Under the pieces are notes generated by a model. The model was not told the origin of the DNA. It saw only the letters and a program-made list of their open reading frames with translations, and did not search any database. A program made the position numbers and the translations under genes. From assembly GCA_040902925.1 (NCBI GenBank), contig JBBDWJ010000199.1:1-22754 (forward strand): DNA of 22,754 nucleotides, in the 5' to 3' direction. Shown piece after piece: positions 7,594-15,604 of the stretch (its first letter is position 1; the number at the start of each line of letters is the position of its first letter). Source of the stretch: JBBDWJ01 sp040902925. Lineage in GTDB: Bacteria > Acidobacteriota > Terriglobia > Bryobacterales > UBA6623.

Positions 7594-7946
7594 TGGCGGC
7601 CCTTCCGCCAAAGCCGGAAGGCTTCAATCCACTCCACGCCTTCGGGCGGCGGCGAAGGCACGGGGACGTCGACCAGCGGGATCTTCAGCCGATTCTTTCC
7701 CCTCCGGCAGACCGCCACCAGCTCGCTCGCATCGGTTACGTCCACCCCGACAACCTTGACATCGACGCCCAGCAGCTCGCTTTCGAACGGGAAGCCGACG
7801 TTCTCCTCGATCATCGTCATCCATCCGACGACCTGTTCGGATTCGCCCCAGGCGTCCACGGTCGCGTCTTCGACGAGCTCGCGGAACCGCGCCTGACTCA
7901 GGCGGATTCGCGAACGCTTGGACATCTTGGCGGTCTTTCGGGGCAT
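7590..7946 (-). CDS. CcbP-like calcium-binding family protein
   Basis: A 118-residue soluble protein. MIEENVGFPF (about 45-54), a VDVKVVGVDV strand pair, AVCRRGKNRLKIPLVDV and the final EWIEAFRLW match my memory of the CcbP calcium-binding family (Pfam Calci_bind_CcbP), in which LEEN-FPF is the signature and acidic residues bind calcium. The cyanobacterial founder buffers calcium during heterocyst development; the role elsewhere is unknown. Its stop overlaps the start of the 395-residue partner (ATGA), which suggests both proteins act together in fixed ratio. Met8 at 7925 is an alternative start; neither has a strong ribosome-binding site. Family assignment is by eye. Confidence 0.75.
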   Translation of the reverse strand: MPRKTAKMSKRSRIRLSQARFRELVEDATVDAWGESEQVVGWMTMIEENVGFPFESELLGVDVKVVGVDVTDASELVAVCRRGKNRLKIPLVDVPVPSPPPEGVEWIEAFRLWRKGRQ

Positions 7947-7961
7947 CAGTAGGTGGAGAGA

Positions 7962-8237
7962 TCAATCGTAGCAGAGCCAGCCGGCCGCTCTGATCCGATC
8001 CACGCCGACGTAAGTCACTGGAGAGGACCCAAGTGAAAGCTTCGCGCCATGCGGCCAGTTCCGACAATCGAACCCGATGCAGTCTCCCATCATGTGGTAG
8101 TGGGGAATCTGCTTTCTGCTCACGTACGCGCTGAACATAGGGACGCCTGCCAGGTGTCGGTTTCCAAGCTGAGGTTGGCCGTAGGGCGGGACACGGGATG
8201 AGGCCAACCTCGTCGAGCCGTGGTTTTCATCCCGCAT
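7962..8237 (-). CDS. Small hypothetical protein (doubtful)
   Basis: A 91-codon frame from ATG 8237 ends 15 bases before the CcbP-like gene. Its second half is rich in His, Cys and aromatics (YVSRKQIPHYHMMGDC, then GFDCRNWPHG), which looks more protein-like than random. Against it: the start overlaps the end of the GT41 gene, it spans a perfect 10-bp inverted repeat and the right-hand direct repeat, and no ribosome-binding site is clear. It may be a degraded gene end brought in by the island. No family is recognised. Confidence 0.25.
   Translation of the reverse strand: MRDENHGSTRLASSRVPPYGQPQLGNRHLAGVPMFSAYVSRKQIPHYHMMGDCIGFDCRNWPHGAKLSLGSSPVTYVGVDRIRAAGWLCYD
8171..8211 (-). terminator. Hairpin just downstream of the GT41 gene
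   Basis: gaggttggcc (8171-8180) and ggccaacctc (8202-8211) are perfect 10-bp inverted repeats with a 21-base loop, beginning 16 bases after the GT41 stop codon. No run of T follows on the minus strand, so it would be a weak intrinsic terminator, an RNA-stabilising end, or part of the island junction next to the repeat at 8229. Confidence 0.4.
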
Positions 8238-10209
8238 AATTCCCGCACCATAGGGTCCACATCTGGCGGTACGCCGCCTCAATTTCCGCCGCCAGCCGCG
8301 CGCCGTCGGTGAGCGAGCTGTTTTTCATCCGTTCCCGCAACGAGCTTCTCAGGCGGGCGAGTGTTTCGAGGTTGCTGGCCAATACCACTGCCCGGCTGAC
8401 GTAGCTTTCCGGTGAATTTGCGGCCAGATCCCCCAGCCCGAGACGCTCAAGCAGCGCGGGCGAGACGCGCCCGACGTAGGTTGCTCCTCGCAGCGTCACG
8501 ACCGGGACTCCCATCCAGAGACAGTCGCAGGTTGTTGTCTGACCGTTGTAGGGAAACGTGTCGAGGGCGATGTCGGCCTCCGCCACGATCGCCAGATGCT
8601 GTTCGGTGGGTCTTGGCCCGCGAAACATTACTCGCGCTGCGGAAATCCCGCGGCTTTCGAGCGGCTTCAGCAGGCGCGCGCGCTGCGCGCTTCCCTCTTC
8701 GTCGAGTTCCCGAGAGCTGTTGTGTATCAGCAGACGTGAGTCGGGCATCTCGGAAAGAATCGAAGCGATGGCGTCCCAAACTGCAGCGTGAAGCTTGCCG
8801 GGGCGCTGGAACAGCCCGAACGTCACGTATCCGTTAGAAAGCGCCGGGAGCGCAGAAACCGGCTCGTTGTCCGGCGGAGCTTTATAAACCAGGCATCCCG
8901 AAGGCAAACGAAAGGGTTTTTCCGACGACTCGCTGTCGCAGCCCGGTGGCGTGGTCCAAACGTCGGTCAGCAGATAGTCGATGTGGTCGGAGCCGGTGGT
9001 TCCCGGGTAGTGCGGATAGGTAACCTGCACAGGCGCCGGCCGGTGCGCGAACACGCCCAGGCGATGAAACGGATAGTGGCCCGACAGATCGACCAGGATG
9101 TCGATCTGGTCGTCGCGAATCATGCGCGCGGCTGCATCGTCGGCGATGCTCGACACGTCCCTCCAGTGGTCGGCGAAACGGCGGTATTGCGCGGTATGCG
9201 CGTCTTGATAGGGGCGCGATGAATAGTAGAACGTTTCCACATGCCGAGCATCATGATGGCGAAGCCACGGGATCAAAAAACAATACGCCGGGCTCGACAT
9301 GAACTCGCCGGACAGATAACCCACGCGCAGCCGCCGGCCGGGTTCGCGGCTGTTGGTGTATCGAGGGGGCGGGGAAGACGCACCATAAGCGCGCGCGGCC
9401 TGCCGATGGATTTCCAGCAGGCTCGCTGCCGTCTGCCGCGGGTCGTGCAGCGCGATAAAGGTGAGGCTGCCGAACAAACTGATGTCGGTGAGCCCCAGTT
9501 CCATCGCCCGGTCCGCGGTGCGCGCGGCGGTTTCCAACTCGCCCACGTCCCACAGCGCGATAGCCAGGCGCGCTTGCGCGGCCGCGGAGTCGGGACGCAA
9601 CCGCGCGGCCGTCTGCGCGTGCTGCAGGCAGAGTTCGTAGCGAGCTTGTTTCTGACGGATGGAAGCCAGCAGGGTCAGCGTGCGCTCGGATTCGGGATTG
9701 TATTTCAGACTGAGTTCGGCTTCCCGCGCCGCTTCCTCGAGCCGATTCTCCAGATCGAAGCATTGTGCTGCGAGATAGGGCGGCTTGGGGTCGCCGGGCG
9801 CCGCGTGAGCCCAGGCCTGCGCGGCCTCGCGGGCTTCCTCGTAGCGGGCCATCTGCAGCAAAGACTCCGCATAGCCCTGCAGGGCGGTAAGATCCGCGGG
9901 TTTTATCCGCAAGCAGGCGGCAAACGCCTCCAGGGCGGCGGCCCAATCCTCGTGGGCGTACCGCAGCAAGCCGAGGTCACTGTAAAGGTTGGGGTTGCCG
10001 GCGCTCTGCTCCGCCGCCTTGGTGATCAAGGCCAGTGCCGCGGCCTTGTCGCCCAAGCTCCAGCGGGAAAGCGCCAGCACGTGGTTGGCGTCGGCATCGT
10101 CCTGCCCTTGGGCCAAGGCGCGCTCGCCCAGTTCCACCGCCCGCGCCGCATCGCCGGCCGCGAGCGCGGACCACGCCTGTTGGACAAGGTTCGCCTTACC
10201 CGGTTGCAT
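8227..10209 (-). CDS. TPR protein with GT41 (O-GlcNAc transferase/SPINDLY-like) domain
   Basis: A 660-residue predicted cytoplasmic glycosyltransferase of family GT41, which attaches N-acetylglucosamine or another sugar from a nucleotide donor to Ser/Thr. Residues 1 to about 260 form TPR helices (for example NPNLYSDLGLLRYAHEDWAAALEAF), which bind target proteins. The catalytic half starts near RLRVGYLSGEF. It shows ILVDLSGHYPFHRLGVFAHRP, APVQVTYPHYPGTTG, the donor-site region VTFGLFQRPGKLH, and ALDTFPYNGQTTTCDCLWMG followed by VPVVTLRG, all typical of the family. It is last in the sigma factor-kinase operon, 39 bases after the 67-residue gene. Bacterial members are known to modify flagellins, EF-P (EarP differs in fold) or surface proteins; the target here is unknown. 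Its last codons lie in the right-hand direct repeat of the island. Confidence 0.92.
   Translation of the reverse strand: MQPGKANLVQQAWSALAAGDAARAVELGERALAQGQDDADANHVLALSRWSLGDKAAALALITKAAEQSAGNPNLYSDLGLLRYAHEDWAAALEAFAACLRIKPADLTALQGYAESLLQMARYEEAREAAQAWAHAAPGDPKPPYLAAQCFDLENRLEEAAREAELSLKYNPESERTLTLLASIRQKQARYELCLQHAQTAARLRPDSAAAQARLAIALWDVGELETAARTADRAMELGLTDISLFGSLTFIALHDPRQTAASLLEIHRQAARAYGASSPPPRYTNSREPGRRLRVGYLSGEFMSSPAYCFLIPWLRHHDARHVETFYYSSRPYQDAHTAQYRRFADHWRDVSSIADDAAARMIRDDQIDILVDLSGHYPFHRLGVFAHRPAPVQVTYPHYPGTTGSDHIDYLLTDVWTTPPGCDSESSEKPFRLPSGCLVYKAPPDNEPVSALPALSNGYVTFGLFQRPGKLHAAVWDAIASILSEMPDSRLLIHNSSRELDEEGSAQRARLLKPLESRGISAARVMFRGPRPTEQHLAIVAEADIALDTFPYNGQTTTCDCLWMGVPVVTLRGATYVGRVSPALLERLGLGDLAANSPESYVSRAVVLASNLETLARLRSSLRERMKNSSLTDGARLAAEIEAAYRQMWTLWCGNYAG
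8229..8247. repeat. Right imperfect direct repeat, candidate attachment site
   Basis: atcccgcataattcccgca matches 4555-4573 at 18 of 19 positions. It covers the last codons (CGNYAG) and stop of the GT41 gene, so an element inserted here could leave the gene end intact, as integrases often do. A perfect inverted repeat (8171-8211) adjoins it on the island side. Confidence 0.45.
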
Positions 10210-10248
10210 GCTGATGCTTTGAGACGACGCGGGAAACGGACAGTCGCG

Positions 10249-10452
10249 CTAGCCGGCAAACGTGAATTTCAGCCGCACAATGTTTCGGTCGGCGGCCGTC
10301 GGCTCCAGTTGTTCGAGCACCACGTCCAGCTTCTTGCCCGGCGCAAACATCGCCGCGTAATGCGGGCCGTTGAAGACATGAATCAGTTCCTCTTCGCCGG
10401 CCTTGTCCTTGCGCACGAAGTGGATCTCGTATTTGTAGGCATAATCAGGCAT
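10249..10452 (-). CDS. Small conserved-looking hypothetical protein in the kinase/GT41 operon
   Basis: A 67-residue protein beginning MPDYAYKYEIHFVRKDKAGE, predicted mainly beta strand, without signal peptide or membrane segment. The ATG at 10452 is preceded by a good GGAGG. It sits 33 bases after the kinase stop and 39 bases before the GT41 gene, so it is very likely co-transcribed and translated. No family is recognised. Its place suggests a substrate or accessory subunit of either modifying enzyme, which is speculation. Confidence 0.75.
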   Translation of the reverse strand: MPDYAYKYEIHFVRKDKAGEEELIHVFNGPHYAAMFAPGKKLDVVLEQLEPTAADRNIVRLKFTFAG

Positions 10453-10485
10453 CGATCTCGAACCTCCAAGAGCTCTTTGGACTCT

Positions 10486-12576
10486 TCACAATAGCGCCAT
10501 CTGCCGCAGCACCGCAGTAAATCGCTCGTCGCTGTGCAAGGACCGCAGCAGAGGCGTCACTCTCACGTACAGCATTTCGCGTTCGTGGCGCGCGGCCCCC
10601 ATCTCCAATAATTCCAGTGTCCGCTGCTCATTCCCAACCGCGGCGTAGGCCCAGGCGACCGCGGACGCCGAAAGCATGCCCTCCGCAAGGCCGTGCTCAA
10701 GACGGCTGATATAGAGCTGCGCGGCGGCTTGGTCTCCCCGCGCGGCGTGCGCCTGCGCAAACACCAGGTCAGACCATTTCAAGAAACCGGCGCGGTCCGT
10801 GCCGCCGACCGCATCGAGCTCTCTGGCGCGTACAATGCCCGCCTCGCGCAGGCTGCGCGCGAAGAAATCGGTCGACTCGGGCTCGGGCGAAGAAACGGCA
10901 AGCGCCGCGTAAACCTGGCCGAGCACGATGTGCGCAAACAGCAGGTCGTTCTTGGTGAGCAAATCTTCGAGGTGGGCCGCCGCTTCGCGAGGCCGGCCGG
11001 CGTGCCACAGGTAGAGTCCATAGTTCGACTGGCTGGGATAATCGAACGGGTCGAGCTCGATTCCTTTCGCGGCCAGCGCCAGGCTCTCCTCGAAGCGTCC
11101 GAATTGCAGCAGAAGGCCGGCGTACCAGTGATGCGCGCGGGCGAATTTCGGATGCAACTCAATCGCAGCCTTGTACCCTTGCTCGGCGCCCTGCCAATCC
11201 CATAGGGCCTGCCGCGCCGCGCCCAGGGATACATAGCCATCCGGCAGCGAAGGGTCGAGAGCGACGGCGCGTTCAGCGTATTGGTAGGCGGTCGCCATCA
11301 GGCGCTGCGTGTCGCCCTGGTTGTACGCCAGCAGAGTGTGTTGAACGTCGGAGAGCGCTGAGTAGGCCAGCGCAAACTTCGGGTCAAGACTCACGGCGCG
11401 CTCGAAGTGCGCAATGGCGCCAGGGGCGTCGGTCAGCGTCTTTTTCTGGTACAGCTCGCGGCCGCGCAGGTACTCCGTAAATGCCGTGCTGCTCGCCGTC
11501 GCCTGGCTCGGCAGCAAGGGTATCTCGGTACCCAGCCACCTTCGGGCCGCCGCCACCAACGTCCAGCCGCCTTCCACTTGCGCTTGCCCGCTCAGGGCGC
11601 GGACCATTCTTTCGGTGATGCTCGATTCGAGAACCAGCGGATCCTTTAGCTCATTCTCAAAACTATCGGCCCAAACCAGCGACCCGGTGCGATTGTCGAT
11701 GAGCGTGATATTCAAGCGTACTTCGCCGGCTTGACGCCGCAGTGCGCCCTCCAGCGAAAATCGTGCGTTGCCGGTCTGCGCCGCACCCGCCACCCTGGGT
11801 TCCCGCACCGGATACACCTGCAGCCCATCGATGTAAACGAGACGGCGCATCACTTCGTCGGTGGTTCCTATACACAGATAGTCGTACTCGGGCTCGTCGG
11901 TTTGGTTTGCGAAGGGAAACACGGCGATCGAAGTGTGAATCGGGTCCGCCGCGAAATCGAAGACTGCCGACAGGCTGGGGAGCAGAAACAGTGCGAGTCC
12001 GGTAGCGAGCCACCATCTCCTGCTCAACCGCGCGCGGGGCGGGGAGGCCTCAGCCACCCGCGGCGCCGCTTGCTGAACCAGCGCCCGGGGCTGCTGCCCC
12101 GCAGCCAACTTCGGAACCGTGGCCGGTGGCGGCAGCGCGGGTGTCTTTCCGTTCAGGCCCTCCAGCACTTCCCCGGTGTTGCGCGGCCGCCGCTCCGGGT
12201 CTCGATCGAGGCACCACAGAATCGTCTTTTCCCATGCCTCCGGCAGAGCCTCGCTGCGGGCGGACGGCGGTATCGGATCGTCGTGCAGCTTCTTCCACAG
12301 CAGCTCGTCGATCGACTCGTTGGGAAAGGCCGGTGAGCGGGTCACCATCTCGTCGATGACCAGCCCCAGTGCATACAGATCGACCGCCACGCCCCCTTTT
12401 TCACCGCGCAGCACTTCGGGAGCGATAAAGTAGGGCGCGCCCACGCGCTGCTCGGTGCGCGTCTCCCACAGCAGGGATCGTTTGTCCAACGGCTTTGCCA
12501 GCCCGAAGTCCATGACCACCGCCCGCGCGCTGCCGCCATCTTCACGGTCAACGAGCATGATGTTGGAAGGCTTCAC
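10486..12576 (-). pseudogene. Ser/Thr kinase, C-terminal part (catalytic loop onward, membrane segment, TolB-like domain, TPRs)
   Basis: Downstream part of a PknB-type kinase, in the same frame as the upstream part but behind an in-frame TAG (12598-12600). Sequence after the stop reads KGIVHRDVKPSN, so the catalytic HRD is translated only if the stop is read through. Counted from the GTG at 12576: DFGLAK (23-28), APE (52-54), end of the kinase domain near 142, a proline/alanine linker, one membrane segment (about 188-206), a TolB-like region starting SIAVFPFANQT, then TPR repeats (about 370-640) outside the membrane. This is the common acidobacterial sensor-kinase layout. Translation from 12576 alone would give a kinase lacking its ATP lobe. 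The full protein would be about 905 residues. Confidence 0.85.
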
Positions 12577-12597
12577 GTCGCGGTGTACGATTCCTTT

Positions 12598-12600
12598 CTA
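12598..12600 (-). other. In-frame TAG interrupting the kinase
   Basis: Codons around the site read CTG CAG ATC ATG CAC TAG AAA GGA ATC GTA CAC CGC. The same frame is open for about 200 codons before and 700 after, with kinase motifs on both sides, so this is a single substitution and not a frameshift. Confidence 0.9.
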
Positions 12601-13203
12601 GTGCATGATCTGCAGCGACTGCGCGATTTGACTAATCAAAGGAAGGCATTCCTGGGGCGTCAACGGGCGGCGGGTGGAAAGAGCCGACGCCAGAGTCCGC
12701 CCATCCAGAAGCTGCATTGTCAGGCAAGGAACAATCCGATCTTCGCCGGCTTTGTTGCAGTCGTGGTGTTCGACGAGGTCGAAAATCCGGCAGATCCCTT
12801 CGTGGGCAACTTCGCGCGCCACCCAGACTTCGCGCTTGAACCGTTCGTAGGCGTGCTTTTCCTCGGCGATCTCAGTGCGAATCGTCTTAAGCGCCACGCG
12901 CAGTCCGTTGAGGGACGCGTCTTGCGCCTCGTACACCTCGCCCATCCCGCCGCGGGCGATCAGCCGCAGGACGCGAAAGCGCTGCGCCACGATCTGTCCG
13001 GGGAGAAAAACAGGGTCCGGCTCTAGGGCGCGAGGGTCCGCTACAGAGGATTCGTCATAGGACTGTAACAGTTGATCGAGGGTGTCCCGCAGGTCCGGGC
13101 GACCCGAACATACCTCGGCCAGCCACCGGCCGCGCTCTTCCCGTGGGACGTTCAGAGCCGCGTCGAAGAGAGCCTTAATCCTCTCCCACTCTTCCGCCTT
13201 CAT
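12598..13203 (-). pseudogene. Ser/Thr kinase, N-terminal part ending at an in-frame amber codon
   Basis: Encodes 201 residues: a leader helix region (1-68) typical of acidobacterial kinases, then the ATP lobe with the glycine loop IARGGMGEVYEA (82-93), ATP-binding Lys106 in VALK, and the alpha-C Glu in ERFKREV. It ends QSLQIMH followed by TAG, where relatives have LH-x-KGIVHRD. One base change (GAG, AAG or CAG to TAG) explains it. The ATG at 13203 lies inside the end of the sigma factor gene (29-base overlap), so translation is coupled; an in-frame TTG at 13212 is also possible. As written the product has an ATP lobe but no catalytic loop. It may be a true nonsense mutation, a sequencing error or readthrough. 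Confidence 0.88.
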
Positions 13204-13783
13204 TGCGTTCAAGATGTCCCCGCAACCACGCCCGGGCCAGCGCCCAGTCGCGTTTCACGGTGCGTTCGTCGATGCCAAGAACCTCGCTGATCTCCGTGAG
13301 AGTGAGTCCGCCAAAGAATCTCAACTCCACGATATGAGCCATGCGCGGCTCTTTTTCGGCCAGCCTTGTCATGAGCTCATCGAGTTCCAGCGCTTCGATA
13401 CCGCCCTCGGCCGACTTATCACCGGGGTCCTCGATCTCGACTGGCCGCCAGTTCCCGCCGCGCTTCTCCGCCCGTTTTGCCCGCGCATGATCCACCAAAA
13501 GGTGGTGCATCGCCTTGGAGGCGGAAAGCAGGAAATGCTTGCGGCTCGTCCAGGTTACCTCAGGACGCCGCAGCAATTGCAAGTACAGCTCATTCACGAG
13601 CGCCGTGGGTTGCAGCGTATGGTCAGCCCGTTCATTCCGCAGGCGAGCTCTTGCGATCCGCCTCAATTCCGGATAGAGTTGAGCGGCGAGCTGGTCCTGG
13701 GACTCGCGGCTGGCCTCCGCGCCCTCGTTCAGGCGCGCCGTGACTTCTTGGTCTCGCGTCTCGAACCCCCCTTCGGATTTCAT
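13175..13783 (-). CDS. ECF-family RNA polymerase sigma factor
   Basis: An extracytoplasmic-function sigma factor that directs RNA polymerase to a specific promoter set. From Met at 13783 it has 202 residues. Region 2 spans about 30-105 (LYPELRRIARARLRNERADH, then TALVNELYLQLLR) and region 4 about 135-190, with the helix-turn-helix LTLTEISEVLGIDERTVKRDW. It resembles the subgroup found beside Ser/Thr kinases in Acidobacteriota and Planctomycetota, where no anti-sigma factor is encoded and phosphorylation is thought to control activity. No anti-sigma gene is present here. It overlaps the kinase start by 29 bases and heads the operon. Starts further upstream (13819, 13843) are possible; none has a strong ribosome-binding site. 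Confidence 0.92.
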   Translation of the reverse strand: MKSEGGFETRDQEVTARLNEGAEASRESQDQLAAQLYPELRRIARARLRNERADHTLQPTALVNELYLQLLRRPEVTWTSRKHFLLSASKAMHHLLVDHARAKRAEKRGGNWRPVEIEDPGDKSAEGGIEALELDELMTRLAEKEPRMAHIVELRFFGGLTLTEISEVLGIDERTVKRDWALARAWLRGHLERNEGGRVGED

Positions 13784-13908
13784 GCCTTTTACCAGCCTTT
13801 TCAGTAGCCTCCAGATCATAGCCGGGCAGCCCCGCGCCGTCAAGACGCTGATTCGTGGTTGGTCGAACGTGCCCCTTCTGGATGAGATGGCGGTAAACTC
13901 GGTGAGTT

Positions 13909-13924
13909 CGGGACATTTGTCCCG
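13909..13924. promoter_or_regulatory. Palindrome in the divergent sigma factor/peroxidase intergenic region
   Basis: cgggacatttgtcccg has perfect 7-bp arms around TT. It lies about 125 bases upstream of the ECF sigma start and 51 bases upstream of the peroxidase start, a suitable place for an operator acting on either or both. A copy of a dispersed GGGACA/TGTCCC repeat is the alternative. Confidence 0.4.
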
Positions 13925-13974
13925 CTGGCTGAGTACGTTTCGCTACTTAGTGTTTGAGAGGAGAACCCACCTAG

Positions 13975-15357
13975 ATGCCGATTGATCTGAATCTCCCCGT
14001 GGATACAGGTTCGCGCGACTGGCAGCGCGCCCTGGAAGTGTTGCAAGGCAACATTCTCCGCAGTCACGGCCGGGACTATACGGCCCTGCTGGTGATCCAG
14101 CTCGAACCGTCCCCCAGTTTGCGCGCCCAGGTTCGAAAGCTTGGCGAATCCTACGTGACCTCCGCCAAGCAGCAGGTAGAGCAGACCAAGCAGTACCGGC
14201 TGAATGCCAAGAAGAAGGCCGGTCCCGACAAGCAGCTATTTGGCAATGTGTTCCTGAGCGTCTGGGGCTATAGCGCTTTGGGTTATAGCGAAACCGAGCT
14301 GTTCGCTGCCTTCCGGCACCCTCAGGACCTGGTGCTATCGAAATCCAACTGGTTCATGCATGGCATGGAGCACAAAGGCGAGGTACTGGCCGACCCGCCG
14401 CGCCTGGATTGGGAGCCCGTGTATCGAAACCGCCTGGACGCGCTGCTGCTTCTGGCCTGCGACGACCGCGAGGAACTGGAGCGCAAAGTAAGCGCGGCGA
14501 GCAGCGAAATAGCTGCTTTTGGCAAGGTTCTTTACGTGGAAAGAGCAAAAACCCACCGCCGCGGCGACTTCGCCGTCGAGCATTTTGGGTTCGCCGACGG
14601 CATCAGCCAGCCGCGGTTTTTTAAGGATGACACTAGCGATAAGGAACCGCCCAAGAGCGTGTTGGAGCCTGACCGGCTGGCGGGGGAGGCCGACGCCTTC
14701 GGCAGTTATCTTGTCTATCGCAAACTGGAGCAGAACGTAAAGGGTTTTCTGGAAGACGAAGCGCGGCTTGCCGACGCGCTACGCCTCAGCGGCCAGGATC
14801 GCGAACGCGCCGGCGCGATGATCGTGGGCCGGTTTCGCGACGGCACGCCGCTGACCAAATCCGGCAAGTCAGGCGGCACTCCGCCGGGGGACAACGACTT
14901 CACCTACAACGAGCAGGGCGGCGACCCTGGCGACCGCTGTCCGATGCACGCGCATATCCGCAAAGTGCGTCCGCGGGGGCGCATCAAGTACCCGCGCGCT
15001 CGAATCGTGCGCCGCGGCGTGCCCTACGGACCCTACGATCCGACTGATCCGAAGATGAAACCACCGGAGAATGGGTCGGGGCTGTTGTTCCTCAGCTTCC
15101 AGCGGAATATCGAGTCGCAGTTCGGCCGCGTTCAAAGCAACTGGATGAATACGGTGGACTCCCCGGAGGAAGGCGCCGGCCAGGATCCGGTCAACGGCCA
15201 GGGTTGGACCGTGGCGAGACAATCGTGGCCGTGGGAGTGGGGCAAGGAGCCGTGCCTGCACTTCAAGTTTGGCAACTATATGAAGCTGCTGGGCGGCGAG
15301 TTCTTCTTTGCGCCCAGCCTTGGTTTCTTCCGCAAGTTGGCCAAGGCGAAGAGCTAG
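13975..15357 (+). CDS. DyP-type (dye-decolourising) peroxidase
   Basis: Haem peroxidase of the DyP family, using hydrogen peroxide to oxidise dyes, phenolics or other donors. At 460 residues it is one of the longer bacterial members. The GxxDG motif is GFADGISQP (205-213) with catalytic Asp208. The proximal haem ligand is probably His327 in CPMHAHIRKVRPR. RIVRRGVPYG (343-352) and GLLFLSFQRNIESQFGR (369-385) complete the haem pocket. There is no signal peptide, so it is cytoplasmic or packaged; no encapsulin gene is nearby. The ATG at 13975 is preceded by GAGAGGAG with 11 bases of spacing. It diverges from the ECF sigma operon and may share regulation through the palindrome between them. Confidence 0.93.
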   Translation: MPIDLNLPVDTGSRDWQRALEVLQGNILRSHGRDYTALLVIQLEPSPSLRAQVRKLGESYVTSAKQQVEQTKQYRLNAKKKAGPDKQLFGNVFLSVWGYSALGYSETELFAAFRHPQDLVLSKSNWFMHGMEHKGEVLADPPRLDWEPVYRNRLDALLLLACDDREELERKVSAASSEIAAFGKVLYVERAKTHRRGDFAVEHFGFADGISQPRFFKDDTSDKEPPKSVLEPDRLAGEADAFGSYLVYRKLEQNVKGFLEDEARLADALRLSGQDRERAGAMIVGRFRDGTPLTKSGKSGGTPPGDNDFTYNEQGGDPGDRCPMHAHIRKVRPRGRIKYPRARIVRRGVPYGPYDPTDPKMKPPENGSGLLFLSFQRNIESQFGRVQSNWMNTVDSPEEGAGQDPVNGQGWTVARQSWPWEWGKEPCLHFKFGNYMKLLGGEFFFAPSLGFFRKLAKAKS

Positions 15358-15435
15358 ATCCTGACGCGGTTAAAGTCTGACGCGCGGGTAAAACACCCAA
15401 CACACTAAGCGCATCGCGCCCGCAAACGGGGGCTT

Positions 15436-15475
15436 CAGCGCCGCTAAGCCAGGTACAGCGCCGCTAAGCCAGGCA
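15436..15475. repeat. 20-bp tandem duplication after the peroxidase gene
   Basis: Units cagcgccgctaagccaggta (15436-15455) and 15456-15475 match at 19 of 20 positions. It lies in the 247-base convergent gap between the peroxidase and korB, which otherwise shows no gene. Confidence 0.6.
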
Positions 15476-15604
15476 CGACCGCGCCGCATGTGCTTTCCAG
15501 CTTTACTTTCCGCGAGGAAGGGAAGAAAAGCCGAGGAACGGTAGGCCCGCGAAGGCGAACCCGCCGCTCCCTGGCAATGGCAAAGAAAACCCTACGAGGC
15601 AGCG

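Noticed and set aside
9241..10494. A 417-codon plus-strand frame opposite the GT41 gene
   Set aside because: Antisense of clear TPR and GT41 sequence; composition is Arg/Gly/Gln-rich without domain features.
10486..13203. Two independent genes instead of one broken kinase
   Set aside because: The halves are in the same frame, separated by a single stop codon, and together make one canonical kinase domain.
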